This document shows, piece after piece, positions 10,001-17,891 of a stretch of DNA of 64,000 nucleotides. Each line of letters begins with the position of its first letter. Position 1 is the stretch's first letter. A model generated the notes under the pieces. The model was not told where the DNA came from, ran no database searches, and saw nothing but the letters and a program-made list of their open reading frames with translations. The DNA comes from Roseimicrobium sp. ORNL1 (lineage in GTDB: Bacteria; Verrucomicrobiota; Verrucomicrobiia; Verrucomicrobiales; Verrucomicrobiaceae), in the NCBI RefSeq assembly GCF_011044495.1, contig NZ_CP049143.1, forward strand, positions 6,696,001 through 6,760,000, read 5' to 3'. Made by a program: the position numbers and the translations under genes.

Positions 10001-11377
10001 TCAGGACACAATCTCCATCGCCACGCGCCCATGCACATCGGTGAGGCGGAAGTCGCGGCCTGCGTATTTGTAGGTCAGGATCTCGTGATCGAGGCCAAGG
10101 AGGTGGAGGATGGTGGCGTGGACGTCGTGGGTATCCATCTTGCCTTCGACGGCAGTCTTGCCGGTTTCGTCCGTGGCGCCGTGGCGCATGCCACCCTTCA
10201 CGCCACCTCCGGCCATCCACATGGTGAAGCCGGTGGCATTGTGCCCGCGACCATTACCGTCGCCTTTGTCATCGTTGGGCGTGCGGCCGAATTCCCCGCC
10301 CCATAGGATGAGGGTGTCCTTCAGCATGTCGCGCTGCTTCAGGTCGGTGATGAGACCGGCGATGGGCTTGTCGATGGATTCGGCGCGACTGCCGAGGTTC
10401 TTGCGAAGGTTGTTGTGATGGTCCCAGCCGGTGTGCGTGATTTGGATGAAGCGCACGCCCTTCTCCGCGAGTCGTCTTGCCGTGAGGCATTGTGTACCAA
10501 AACGCTCGGAGGCGGCATTATCGAGGCCGTAGAGCGCATTCATCGAATCCGGCTCCTTGGAAAGGTCGAGCACGCTAGGCACCGAGGTCTGCATCTGGCA
10601 GGCCATCTCCATGGACTGGATCACGCCTTCCAACTCGGGATTGGACGGATCATGTTGCGTGAGCAGGCGGCGGTTCAGCTTCTGCATGAAGTCCACCTGC
10701 GTTCGCTGGTTTTCATACGAGAGCAACGGCTCCAGATTCGGCAGGCCACGCTGACCGCCGCTGATGCGCGTGCCTTGATAGGTGGCGGGCAGGAAGGCCG
10801 AGCCATAATTCATCGCGCCGCCCTGATCATGCGGTGGGTCGATAGTGATGAAGCCGGGCAAATCCTGCGCCTCGGTGCCGAGACCATAGACGGTCCACGC
10901 GCCCATGGAGGGGCGGACGAACATTTCATTCCCCGTGTGCAAGGCAACCGTTGCCTGTTGATGCGAAGGCGTGCGCGTCGTGCAGCCATTCAGCAGGCAG
11001 AGATCATCCGCATGCATCGAAAGTTCCGGAAAGGCCTCGGAGATCATGATGCCACTTTTCCCGCGTGGCTCGAACTTGAAGCGTGAACCCAGAATCGCTC
11101 CACTCGGACCACCTTCGCGGTCCGCGATCTCCGGCTTCCAATCGAAGGTATCCAGATGGCTGGGTCCACCCTGCATGTAGAGGAAGATGACCCGCTTCGC
11201 CTTGGGAGCATGATGCGGTTTCTTGGGCGCCAGGGGATTCACATACCCCGACTTCTGCTCCGCCTGAAGCTGCCACCCATTCAGTGCGGAGAATGCCAGC
11301 CAGCCAAACCCGGCGCTGGTGCTCTGCAGGAAGCCACGACGCGTAGTGGCGAGGGAAATGTTCGAGCAGGTGTTCAT
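10001..11377 (-). CDS. DUF1501 protein, Tat-exported
   Basis: The product is 458 residues. The N-terminus carries a twin-arginine signal (TTRRGFLQSTSAGFG) and the body is a DUF1501 domain of the alkaline-phosphatase/sulfatase-like superfamily. Family blocks include FLYMQGGPSHLDTFDWKP, GGEFGRTPN and GRGHNATGFTMWMAGGGVKGG, with LTDVHGRV at the C-terminus. The gene is third in an apparent operon with the PL10 lyase and DUF1549/DUF1553 genes, following the latter by 48 bases. The substrate is unknown. The link to a pectate lyase suggests a role in acidic-glycan breakdown. Confidence 0.92.
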   Translation of the reverse strand: MNTCSNISLATTRRGFLQSTSAGFGWLAFSALNGWQLQAEQKSGYVNPLAPKKPHHAPKAKRVIFLYMQGGPSHLDTFDWKPEIADREGGPSGAILGSRFKFEPRGKSGIMISEAFPELSMHADDLCLLNGCTTRTPSHQQATVALHTGNEMFVRPSMGAWTVYGLGTEAQDLPGFITIDPPHDQGGAMNYGSAFLPATYQGTRISGGQRGLPNLEPLLSYENQRTQVDFMQKLNRRLLTQHDPSNPELEGVIQSMEMACQMQTSVPSVLDLSKEPDSMNALYGLDNAASERFGTQCLTARRLAEKGVRFIQITHTGWDHHNNLRKNLGSRAESIDKPIAGLITDLKQRDMLKDTLILWGGEFGRTPNDDKGDGNGRGHNATGFTMWMAGGGVKGGMRHGATDETGKTAVEGKMDTHDVHATILHLLGLDHEILTYKYAGRDFRLTDVHGRVAMEIVS

Positions 11378-11425
11378 GGAATTGGGATTTCAAATTTGAG
11401 ATCTCAAATTTCAGATCGAATCGAA

Positions 11426-13444
11426 CTAGAGGAGATAGCGGAACTCGGCGCTGCTCATGAGCGCCTGGATGAGGATGGCCCAGCGGGCGGAGCCTAAGGA
11501 GGCATCGAGCGCCTTCATCATGTCACGGGCTGCGGTGACTTCCGCGACGTCCGGCTTGCGCCCTAGAACACGGATGTAGGCGACCTGCACGCGCGCGGCA
11601 TCGTCCTTGTGTTCTTCCTCCAGCAGACGCTCGGCAGCAGCGCGCGCGAGCGAAGCGGAGAGTTCCCCATTCAGGAAGAACAAGGCCTGCGGCGCCACGG
11701 TGGTGACTTCGCGCTGTCCTTTGATCTGGCTCGGATCAGGAAAGTCGAAGGTCTCATGCATAGGCGTGAGCAGGGAGCGCAGCACCGGCAGATACACAGT
11801 ACGGCACGGCTCATCATCCGGCGTCAGACTGCGCAGTCTCGCTTCCTTCCCCTTCCCTCCGTAGCCCGCCACCTGCGTTCCCTCTGGACGCTCAAACTTC
11901 AACTCTCCCGCGACGAAGAACATGGAGTCGCGAATGGCTTCCATTTCCAACCGACGCAGGTTCATGCGCCAGAAATAATCATTCCCGCCATCGAGTTCTT
12001 CCTTCGCCGCATCTCCCTTGCTGCTGAGCCGGTAGGTACGGCTCAGCATGATGCTGCGGATCATCTGCTTCACAGACCAGCTATTCTCCACAAAGCGCAC
12101 GGCGAGATGATCCAGCAGTTCCGGATGCGTGGGCTCTTCACCGGTGCGGCCGAAATCATCCACGCTGCGCACGATGCCGCGACCAAAGAGGTGCTGCCAG
12201 ATACGGTTCACCATCACACGTGAAGTGAGTGGATGATTCGGCGTGGAGATCCACTTCGCGAGCTCCAGCCGGCCACTCGCCTTCTCCGGAATCACCGGCA
12301 GCGGAGGCAGCATGGGAATCTGTAACTCACCACGCTTCGGTGCCTCACCGCGATTGTACGCGTCTCCTTTGATGGCCAAGGGACAGTCCTGCGGCTCACC
12401 CTCCGCCAAGCCCATGGCGCGAGCGGGATCAAAGCGGTAGAACACAGGATAGCGTCCGTTGTTCATCTGCATGTCCATCATGCTGCTGTCGTCGCTACCG
12501 GAACTGGAAGACGATGCGACGCCGCTCTTCCCTGATGTATTAGCGGCTACCTCCGTTCCAGCCGCAGGTACGCGCACCAGGGCATCCACATCGACATAAC
12601 CGTTCGCGCCGAGATCTCCCTTGGGGCGCTGCCCCTGCCAGGTCTCGCTACTATAAAAGATGCCTGCGAGCGCGTAGTAGTCCCGTTGTGTGATGGCATC
12701 TGTCTTGTGATCATGGCATCGCGCACACGCCACCGTGAGACCGAAGAAGGCACGCGTAGTGACATCGATCTGATCATCCACCTGATCCATACGGAAGAGT
12801 TCGCCGCCATCGGATAGATCGAGCGAGGCCATGGTGAGCATGCCGGTGGCGATGGTGTTCTCCGACCTCTCCTGCGGTGTAGCAGCAGGCAGCAGATCGC
12901 CCGCAAGCTGTTCCGCAATGAAACGGTTGTACGGCTTGTCCTTGTTGAAGGCATCGATCACATAATCCCGATAACGTCGCGCGAAGGGGAACGCGGCATT
13001 CATGGTGCGGCCCACGCTGTCCGCATAGCGCACCACATCCAGCCAGTGGCGTCCCCACCGCTCGCCAAAGCGCGGTGACTGCAACAAGCGATCCACCACC
13101 TTTGCAAAAGCCTGATCGTCATTGGCCGGATCACGCAGGAAGTCCTCAAGCTCCTTCTCCGTGGGCGGCAGGCCAGTGAGATCAAAGGTGGCGCGTCGCA
13201 GCAGCACGGCACGCTCCGCATCCAGATTTGGCAAAATCTTTTTTTCCTCCAGCTTCACGAGGATGAAGCGATCGAGATCATCACGGATCCAGTTCTCGCG
13301 CTCGACCTTGGGCGCCACGGGTCGGTAGAGCGGACGAAACGCCCACGACACAGCCTCTTTGTCACGCGCCACGACGGACGATGCCGCCAACAGCGAGCCC
13401 AAGGCCACCCCTCTGGTCACCTTCAATAACAAAGACGCATGCAT
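11426..13444 (-). CDS. DUF1549/DUF1553 protein lacking the N-terminal cytochrome domain
   Basis: The product is 672 residues, shorter than its relatives here (938-1007 residues), because it starts directly with a signal peptide and the WAFRPLYRP segment. It has no N-terminal PSCyt1 CxxCH domain. DUF1549 is clear (FDLTGLPPTEKELEDFL, RWGRHWLDVVRYADSVGR, CARCHDHK). The DUF1553 part follows (RVMVNRIWQHLFGRGIVRSVDDFGRTGEEPTHPELLDHLA). A short Ser/Gly/Asp/Met-rich insert lies near residues 300-330. It sits 5 bases after the PL10 lyase gene, so the two are very probably co-transcribed. The single remaining CxxCH could bind haem. Confidence 0.92.
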   Translation of the reverse strand: MHASLLLKVTRGVALGSLLAASSVVARDKEAVSWAFRPLYRPVAPKVERENWIRDDLDRFILVKLEEKKILPNLDAERAVLLRRATFDLTGLPPTEKELEDFLRDPANDDQAFAKVVDRLLQSPRFGERWGRHWLDVVRYADSVGRTMNAAFPFARRYRDYVIDAFNKDKPYNRFIAEQLAGDLLPAATPQERSENTIATGMLTMASLDLSDGGELFRMDQVDDQIDVTTRAFFGLTVACARCHDHKTDAITQRDYYALAGIFYSSETWQGQRPKGDLGANGYVDVDALVRVPAAGTEVAANTSGKSGVASSSSSGSDDSSMMDMQMNNGRYPVFYRFDPARAMGLAEGEPQDCPLAIKGDAYNRGEAPKRGELQIPMLPPLPVIPEKASGRLELAKWISTPNHPLTSRVMVNRIWQHLFGRGIVRSVDDFGRTGEEPTHPELLDHLAVRFVENSWSVKQMIRSIMLSRTYRLSSKGDAAKEELDGGNDYFWRMNLRRLEMEAIRDSMFFVAGELKFERPEGTQVAGYGGKGKEARLRSLTPDDEPCRTVYLPVLRSLLTPMHETFDFPDPSQIKGQREVTTVAPQALFFLNGELSASLARAAAERLLEEEHKDDAARVQVAYIRVLGRKPDVAEVTAARDMMKALDASLGSARWAILIQALMSSAEFRYLL

Positions 13445-13449
13445 GGAAG

Positions 13450-14997
13450 TCAGCGCGGTTTGGATTTCAGCCAGAGGCAGAGCTGGCGGACATTCTTCAC
13501 AAAAGTCTCACTGTGCAGCACACCACCGGGCGGGCTGGTCTTCTTCCCCTCCGCGTTGCGCATGATGCCGCGGTCATCCTTCGTCTCCGCCCACGCCCCC
13601 TGGCTATTCATGCTCGCCAGAATCTCGCCTGCCTCTGAGTCCGTAGGCGTGGTGAGTGGTGGAAGCTGGTAGAGCCCCTGTGGAACGCCGCCGGATTGCA
13701 GCCGCTGCATCGTACGCTGAATGCCATCCAACTCCGGATCCCACTTCCAGCCGTAGTTCGAGGCGGTGCGGTCATCGTCATACGTGAGCTCATGACCTTT
13801 GCCACCGGGACCACGTTTGAAGTAGAGCGGCTTGTTCGTCTGCAACTCGTAGAACCGCGCGAGCTTGCCCTCCGGTAGTTTCGATTTTCCCAGATAGCTG
13901 ATGGCCGCAGGCAGTGGCTGCAGGTATTTCTTTTCTCCCGTCGCTGCGGTCAGCGTGAGCAAGGACCACATGACCGCCTGCGACTCCCGTCCACTGATGG
14001 CCGGTGGCTCGAACGCGCGGCTCCACACCGGCTGCATGTTCGCATCATATTGTTGCCCCCAGGCTGGCTGGGGATCCGGCATCCGAGCCAGCAGGAGGAA
14101 ATCTCCCGCACGTTTCGCAGCATCGATGTAGCGCGGCTCCTTATAGGTCTGTCCCGCAAGCAGGAGCGTGCGGATCAACGTGGCATGCATATTGTCATTC
14201 GTGACGTAGCACCCGGTGAAGTCCTTCGGCCACGTGCGCGACCACGAGGAGGGATAGGACGCCTGCTTCACAGGATAGCGTGTGGCATCCGCCTGCTTCT
14301 CGGGATACACATCAAAACTCGCCGACCATGCACCGCAGGGATACTGCGCCTTCACCAACGCATCAAGGGCATAGAGCGCAGCTTCGTGGATCTCTTCATC
14401 CTTGAACTCCAGAGCCTGATCCACTCTCACCAGCAGACGCACGGCACTCTGCGTCACGTCATCATCCAGCGTGGAGTAATTGGTGTCCTTGTACTTACGC
14501 TCGCGCCAGATGTGCCAGCCTGCCTCGCCCCTAGGAGCCTTGCTGCGATCCAAAAGTTTCCCTCCCGCATCACGTCTATAGAGCACCTTGGCGCGTGTAC
14601 CTTCAGCGAAGTGTCCGGAGTAGTCCCACCCACCTGAGGCAAGCTGCGTGCGCGAGAGCGCATGCGCGGCATCCGTGGCAGCCTTCAGGCACGCGTCGTC
14701 ACCGGTGGCGAGAAACACTTCGAGAACGGCCTCTCCCACCGCCGGCGTGCCGGGAGGTTGGATCCAGATGGTATCCGGCGCGGGAATGCCCTCCGCCTCA
14801 CGCAGGGTGAAGTCCGCGCTGTAGCGGTACACATACCCGCCGTGCGACGCCGCCTTCTGATGATAGAACGCCACCGCACGCTTCAGCGCCTGGGTCACGT
14901 TGTCGCGCGTTGGCGGCAGTGCTTGAAGGGAACCGACACCACAGGTGTTGGCTGCCAAGAGAAGTAGCAACGCGGATGCGACAGATCGGGTGCGCAT
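13450..14997 (-). CDS. Pectate lyase, polysaccharide lyase family 10-like
   Basis: The product is 515 residues with an N-terminal signal peptide. It resembles the PL10 pectic-acid lyase family: a helical-toroid style body with WIQPPGTPAVGEAVLEVF, QLASGGWDYSG and TLDDDVTQSAVRLL, and near the C-terminus the characteristic LARFYELQTNKPLYF stretch with a downstream Arg-containing NYGWKWDPEL segment. PL10 enzymes cleave polygalacturonate by calcium-dependent beta-elimination. The protein should be periplasmic or secreted. It heads a three-gene minus-strand operon with DUF1549/DUF1553 and DUF1501 genes. Catalytic residues could not be confirmed without alignment, so a divergent terpenoid-cyclase-like toroid protein remains possible. 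Confidence 0.72.
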   Translation of the reverse strand: MRTRSVASALLLLLAANTCGVGSLQALPPTRDNVTQALKRAVAFYHQKAASHGGYVYRYSADFTLREAEGIPAPDTIWIQPPGTPAVGEAVLEVFLATGDDACLKAATDAAHALSRTQLASGGWDYSGHFAEGTRAKVLYRRDAGGKLLDRSKAPRGEAGWHIWRERKYKDTNYSTLDDDVTQSAVRLLVRVDQALEFKDEEIHEAALYALDALVKAQYPCGAWSASFDVYPEKQADATRYPVKQASYPSSWSRTWPKDFTGCYVTNDNMHATLIRTLLLAGQTYKEPRYIDAAKRAGDFLLLARMPDPQPAWGQQYDANMQPVWSRAFEPPAISGRESQAVMWSLLTLTAATGEKKYLQPLPAAISYLGKSKLPEGKLARFYELQTNKPLYFKRGPGGKGHELTYDDDRTASNYGWKWDPELDGIQRTMQRLQSGGVPQGLYQLPPLTTPTDSEAGEILASMNSQGAWAETKDDRGIMRNAEGKKTSPPGGVLHSETFVKNVRQLCLWLKSKPR

Positions 14998-15052
14998 GGT
15001 GGTGCGTTTTCAGACAGTCAGAGAGACTAGCAGCTTACAGAGGGACCGGGCC

Positions 15053-16717
15053 TCAACGCTCCCCGGATGGCTTTTTCGTTTCTCGACCATCTTCATCGGG
15101 GAGGGACGAGAACATCTTGACGTGATTGTCACGTGCCGCATCAACAACCTCAAGCACGGCTTTGGCAGGCACATCAGGGTCGCCCTGCATCAACAGGGTC
15201 ATGCCAGCACCGTGCTGGTGCAAATAGCCACGCAGCTTCCCAATCGGTATCGTCTCGTCCCCAATGGCAACTTTTTCGCCCTTGTCGATCAACCGCATCA
15301 CCAGAATTTTATCATCAGGGATCTTACCGTCACGCGCCTCTGCTTTCTGGGCCTCTCCATCACGAGGTCCGGTCTTTTTTGTTTCACCGTCGCGCGCGCC
15401 GGATTTCTTTCCTTCGCCATCACGGAGACCTGACTTCTTGCCCTCGCCGTCACGTGCACCTGTCTTCTTTTGTTCCCCATCACGAGGCCCGGATTTCTTC
15501 GCTTCTCCATCGCGAGGACCCTCCTTCCCGGCCTCTCCGTCGCGCGGTCCCGTTCTCGCCTGCTCACCATCGCGGGGACCTGTCTTGGCCTGCTCGCCAT
15601 CACCTTTGGCTTTTTCTTCGGCAGGCTTCGCTTTCTCATCGTCCGCGCGGCTGGCAGTCGTGAAAGTGAGGCACGCCAATGCAGGTACAATCAGAAGGGC
15701 CGCATAACGGGCCACGGCAGAGGAGCGGGGCAGGGCGATCATTTGGATGCGAGTTTGGATTTCCTTGGTATGACGGAAGAACGGCACGGCAGGCACAGGC
15801 ACGCTCGCCATGCTATTCTCGAGAGTCTTCAGCAGTGCCTCGCCATAGTGGCTGCGCTGGGTGTGGCTGAGCTTTTCCAGCGCAATGCGGTCGCACTCCA
15901 GCTCGGCGTCCGCCCGCATACGGCGGGCGAGCAACCACACGAGAGGATTGAACCAATGCAGCGCGCAAACGGCGAGCAGGAGACGGCTCCACATCAGATC
16001 GCCCCGCCGCACGTGCGCCAGCTCATGCAAGAACATGCCGCGAATCTCCTCCGTGCTGAATCGCTGGCGCAACCCTTCCGGCACCAGAATCACCGGCCGC
16101 CACCACCCATGCACAGCGACGGTGGGAAGCCCACGCACCACCCAGATGCCACACTTCCGCGTCACGCCCATGCGCTCGGTACACCATTCAAGATCGCGAT
16201 AGAGTTCTGCATCCGTGCGCACGCGGAAACGGGTGACCAAACGGTGCAGCACCCCATGCGAATACAGAATCCACGCACTCACCACCACGACACCCGCCAA
16301 CCACAACCACACGACGATGGTAGCCACGGAAGGCATGCGAAAGGTTTCTGCAACAGCCACGGGGGTGACCTCTGCATCTACACGCTCCACAGCGAGCCGC
16401 TCGTCACCCGCTGACTCGCGTCCTCGCAGGATGTCCGCCACAGCGGGCGCCACCTTCTGCTCATTTCCATCCGCAGTCATCTGCGCGGTCTGCAACGGTG
16501 CCGCCCAGGCTGGCCGCCACGAAACCTCCGGCACCCAGGGCAGCAGCAGACGAATCAACACAATCGCCGCCAGCCAGCCACGCCAGCGCGCGGGAAAATC
16601 CTGCCAGCGCCCCAGCACCAGCACCACTAGAGCGGGCAGCAGGATGATGAGCGAAGTATCCCACGCCCAGGCAGCGACGGCACTGAGTCCCGTCATGAAA
16701 GAGTCCGGCAGGTTCAT
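15053..16717 (-). CDS. BlaR1/MecR1-like M56 peptidase fused to an ExbD-like domain
   Basis: The product is 554 residues. Membrane helices lie near residues 20-37, 45-62 and 130-152, with another near 338-352. The M56 zinc motif HELAH is at 231-235, with a likely third ligand Glu in the following ADAELECDRIA segment. Nine decapeptide repeats of the form DGExxKxGxR (373-462) form a charged linker. Residues 469-540 resemble the periplasmic domain of ExbD/TolR (ILVMRLIDKGEKVAI, LLMQGDPDVPAKAVLEVVDAAR). No penicillin-binding sensor domain is present. The start overlaps the BlaI-like repressor gene by 4 bases. By analogy it should sense an envelope signal and inactivate the repressor by proteolysis, but the ligand is unknown. 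Confidence 0.85.
   Translation of the reverse strand: MNLPDSFMTGLSAVAAWAWDTSLIILLPALVVLVLGRWQDFPARWRGWLAAIVLIRLLLPWVPEVSWRPAWAAPLQTAQMTADGNEQKVAPAVADILRGRESAGDERLAVERVDAEVTPVAVAETFRMPSVATIVVWLWLAGVVVVSAWILYSHGVLHRLVTRFRVRTDAELYRDLEWCTERMGVTRKCGIWVVRGLPTVAVHGWWRPVILVPEGLRQRFSTEEIRGMFLHELAHVRRGDLMWSRLLLAVCALHWFNPLVWLLARRMRADAELECDRIALEKLSHTQRSHYGEALLKTLENSMASVPVPAVPFFRHTKEIQTRIQMIALPRSSAVARYAALLIVPALACLTFTTASRADDEKAKPAEEKAKGDGEQAKTGPRDGEQARTGPRDGEAGKEGPRDGEAKKSGPRDGEQKKTGARDGEGKKSGLRDGEGKKSGARDGETKKTGPRDGEAQKAEARDGKIPDDKILVMRLIDKGEKVAIGDETIPIGKLRGYLHQHGAGMTLLMQGDPDVPAKAVLEVVDAARDNHVKMFSSLPDEDGRETKKPSGER
15332..15601 (-). repeat. Nine 30-bp tandem repeats encoding DGExxKxGxR
   Basis: The nine units are in frame and exactly 10 codons each. 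Variants include DGEQAKTGPR, DGEAKKSGPR, DGEGKKSGLR and DGEAQKAEAR. On the plus strand the array reads as repeated gaggtcc/cgaggcc-like blocks with alternating cttt and cctgc tracts. The array encodes a low-complexity, charged, probably disordered linker between the peptidase and the ExbD-like domain. Copy number is likely to vary between strains. Confidence 0.92.
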
Positions 16718-17127
16718 TTCTTGTCTCCTTTCAACAGGCGCCGCATCTCCTCGAGCTCCTTCGGTGTGACTTCTTCACGTTCCAGGAAGCAGGCCAGCAG
16801 CGGTGCGAGCCGGCCTCCAAATACACGGTCGACAAAGGTCTTGCTCGCCTCATGCACGCACTGGGCCTCATCCACCAGCGGATGATAAATGTACTCGCGC
16901 CCCTCCTGACGGAAACCAAGCGCCTGCTTCTGCACGAGTCGATTGATGAGCGACTGCACCGTGCGCGGTTTCCAATGCTGCCTGCCCTCCAGCGCAGCGA
17001 CGATCTGCTTCGCTGTCGCTTCGCCTGCCCGCCAGAACTCCGTCATCACCACCCATTCCGCATCCGAGATGGAGGGGACGGAGGCGGCAGGTTTCGTGGC
17101 GGCGGACTTGGAGCGCGGGGACGGCAT
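16714..17127 (-). CDS. BlaI/MecI-family transcriptional repressor
   Basis: The product is 137 residues from the ATG at 17127 (MPSPRSK...). Earlier in-frame ATGs at 17166 and 17229 would place the inverted repeats at 17144-17179 inside the coding region, so the later start is preferred. A winged-helix region (ISDAEWVVMTEFWRAGEATAKQIVAAL, then WKPRTVQSLINRLVQKQAL) precedes a helical dimerisation tail (LACFLEREEVTPKELEEMRRLL), as in penicillinase repressors. It is the first gene of a two-gene operon, overlapping the M56 peptidase gene by 4 bases. It should repress its own operon until cleaved through the partner protease. Confidence 0.9.
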   Translation of the reverse strand: MPSPRSKSAATKPAASVPSISDAEWVVMTEFWRAGEATAKQIVAALEGRQHWKPRTVQSLINRLVQKQALGFRQEGREYIYHPLVDEAQCVHEASKTFVDRVFGGRLAPLLACFLEREEVTPKELEEMRRLLKGDKK

Positions 17128-17143
17128 ACAGGAGACGATTTGG

Positions 17144-17179
17144 ATTACGTTCGTAATATTCGCCATTTGATCACAAATG
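17144..17179 (-). promoter_or_regulatory. Two dyads upstream of the BlaI-like gene, candidate operators
   Basis: ATTACGTTCGTAAT at 17144-17157 has perfect 6-base arms around TT. CATTTGATCACAAATG at 17164-17179 has perfect 6-base arms around ATCA. Both lie within 55 bases upstream of the preferred start at 17127. On the minus strand a possible TTGCCC/TCAAAT promoter with a 17-base spacer overlaps the second dyad. BlaI-type repressors bind such AT-rich dyads, so these are the likely autoregulatory sites. The promoter assignment is weak. Confidence 0.5.
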
Positions 17180-17325
17180 TAATCGGTGGGCAAGGAGATT
17201 TTCACAGGGTCGACAAAATATGAATGCAAGGCTACGGAGCACCCTGGTTCCTTTCCATCCGAGAGATGAAAGCTTCCCCGTCTCGGCAGTAACTTACCAC
17301 CAACCTACTGCGAACCACACTGGCC

Positions 17326-17802
17326 ATGTCGCTCTTCCAACGCTTCTGCAAATGCCACTGGCTTGAAAACGCCGCCAAAGATCCCGAGGTTCCCATCACC
17401 TTCGACGGTCAGATGAATGAATTTCATCTGCAGTGCTCGAATGGGCAGGGAACGATGCCTCTCTACCACTGCCCATTCTGTGGGCGCCGTGCTCCCAAGT
17501 CCCTACGCGCTACCTTCTTTGCCAATGTCACGACCGAGGAGTCCGCGAGATTGTTTCTCCTCACTGAGCGCATCTTCACAGAAGCCGAGCTCCTGGCTGC
17601 ATGGGGTGCTCCTGATCATGACTTCCCCATTTCGGGCGGCATCACCACTCCTGGCACAGATACAGACCCTCCGGAAGCATTCGTGGCCGGAAGAAGGGTG
17701 GTCTACACCAAACTGTCTGACACGGCAGATGTGAACGTCCGCATCCTCAAGGATGGAAACCTGCGATTTTCGTTCACCGGGAAAAACATCGGACCTGAGT
17801 GA
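17326..17802 (+). CDS. Hypothetical protein with putative zinc-ribbon Cys pairs
   Basis: The product is 158 residues with no signal peptide. The N-terminal third has a CKCHW motif and a later CPFCGRRAPKSLR knuckle, spaced like a small zinc ribbon. The rest is mixed alpha/beta with a short acidic helix (TTEESARLFLLTERIFTEAELLAAWG). It resembles small uncharacterised DUF6980-like proteins with CPWCG motifs, but this is a tentative match. It stands between the divergent blaI-like operon and the histidine kinase gene and probably has its own promoter. Confidence 0.55.
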   Translation: MSLFQRFCKCHWLENAAKDPEVPITFDGQMNEFHLQCSNGQGTMPLYHCPFCGRRAPKSLRATFFANVTTEESARLFLLTERIFTEAELLAAWGAPDHDFPISGGITTPGTDTDPPEAFVAGRRVVYTKLSDTADVNVRILKDGNLRFSFTGKNIGPE

Positions 17803-17891
17803 TCTCTGACGGATGCACTGCGGGTCGTTATGAGTCACACCCCAATGAAGTGACAAGTGCCACCTCTTCCGTGGCGTATCCATAGCCCTGC

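Noticed and set aside
15332-15601. Regular 30-bp repeats considered as a CRISPR array
   Set aside because: The repeats are contiguous without spacers and encode in-frame decapeptides within the M56 gene.
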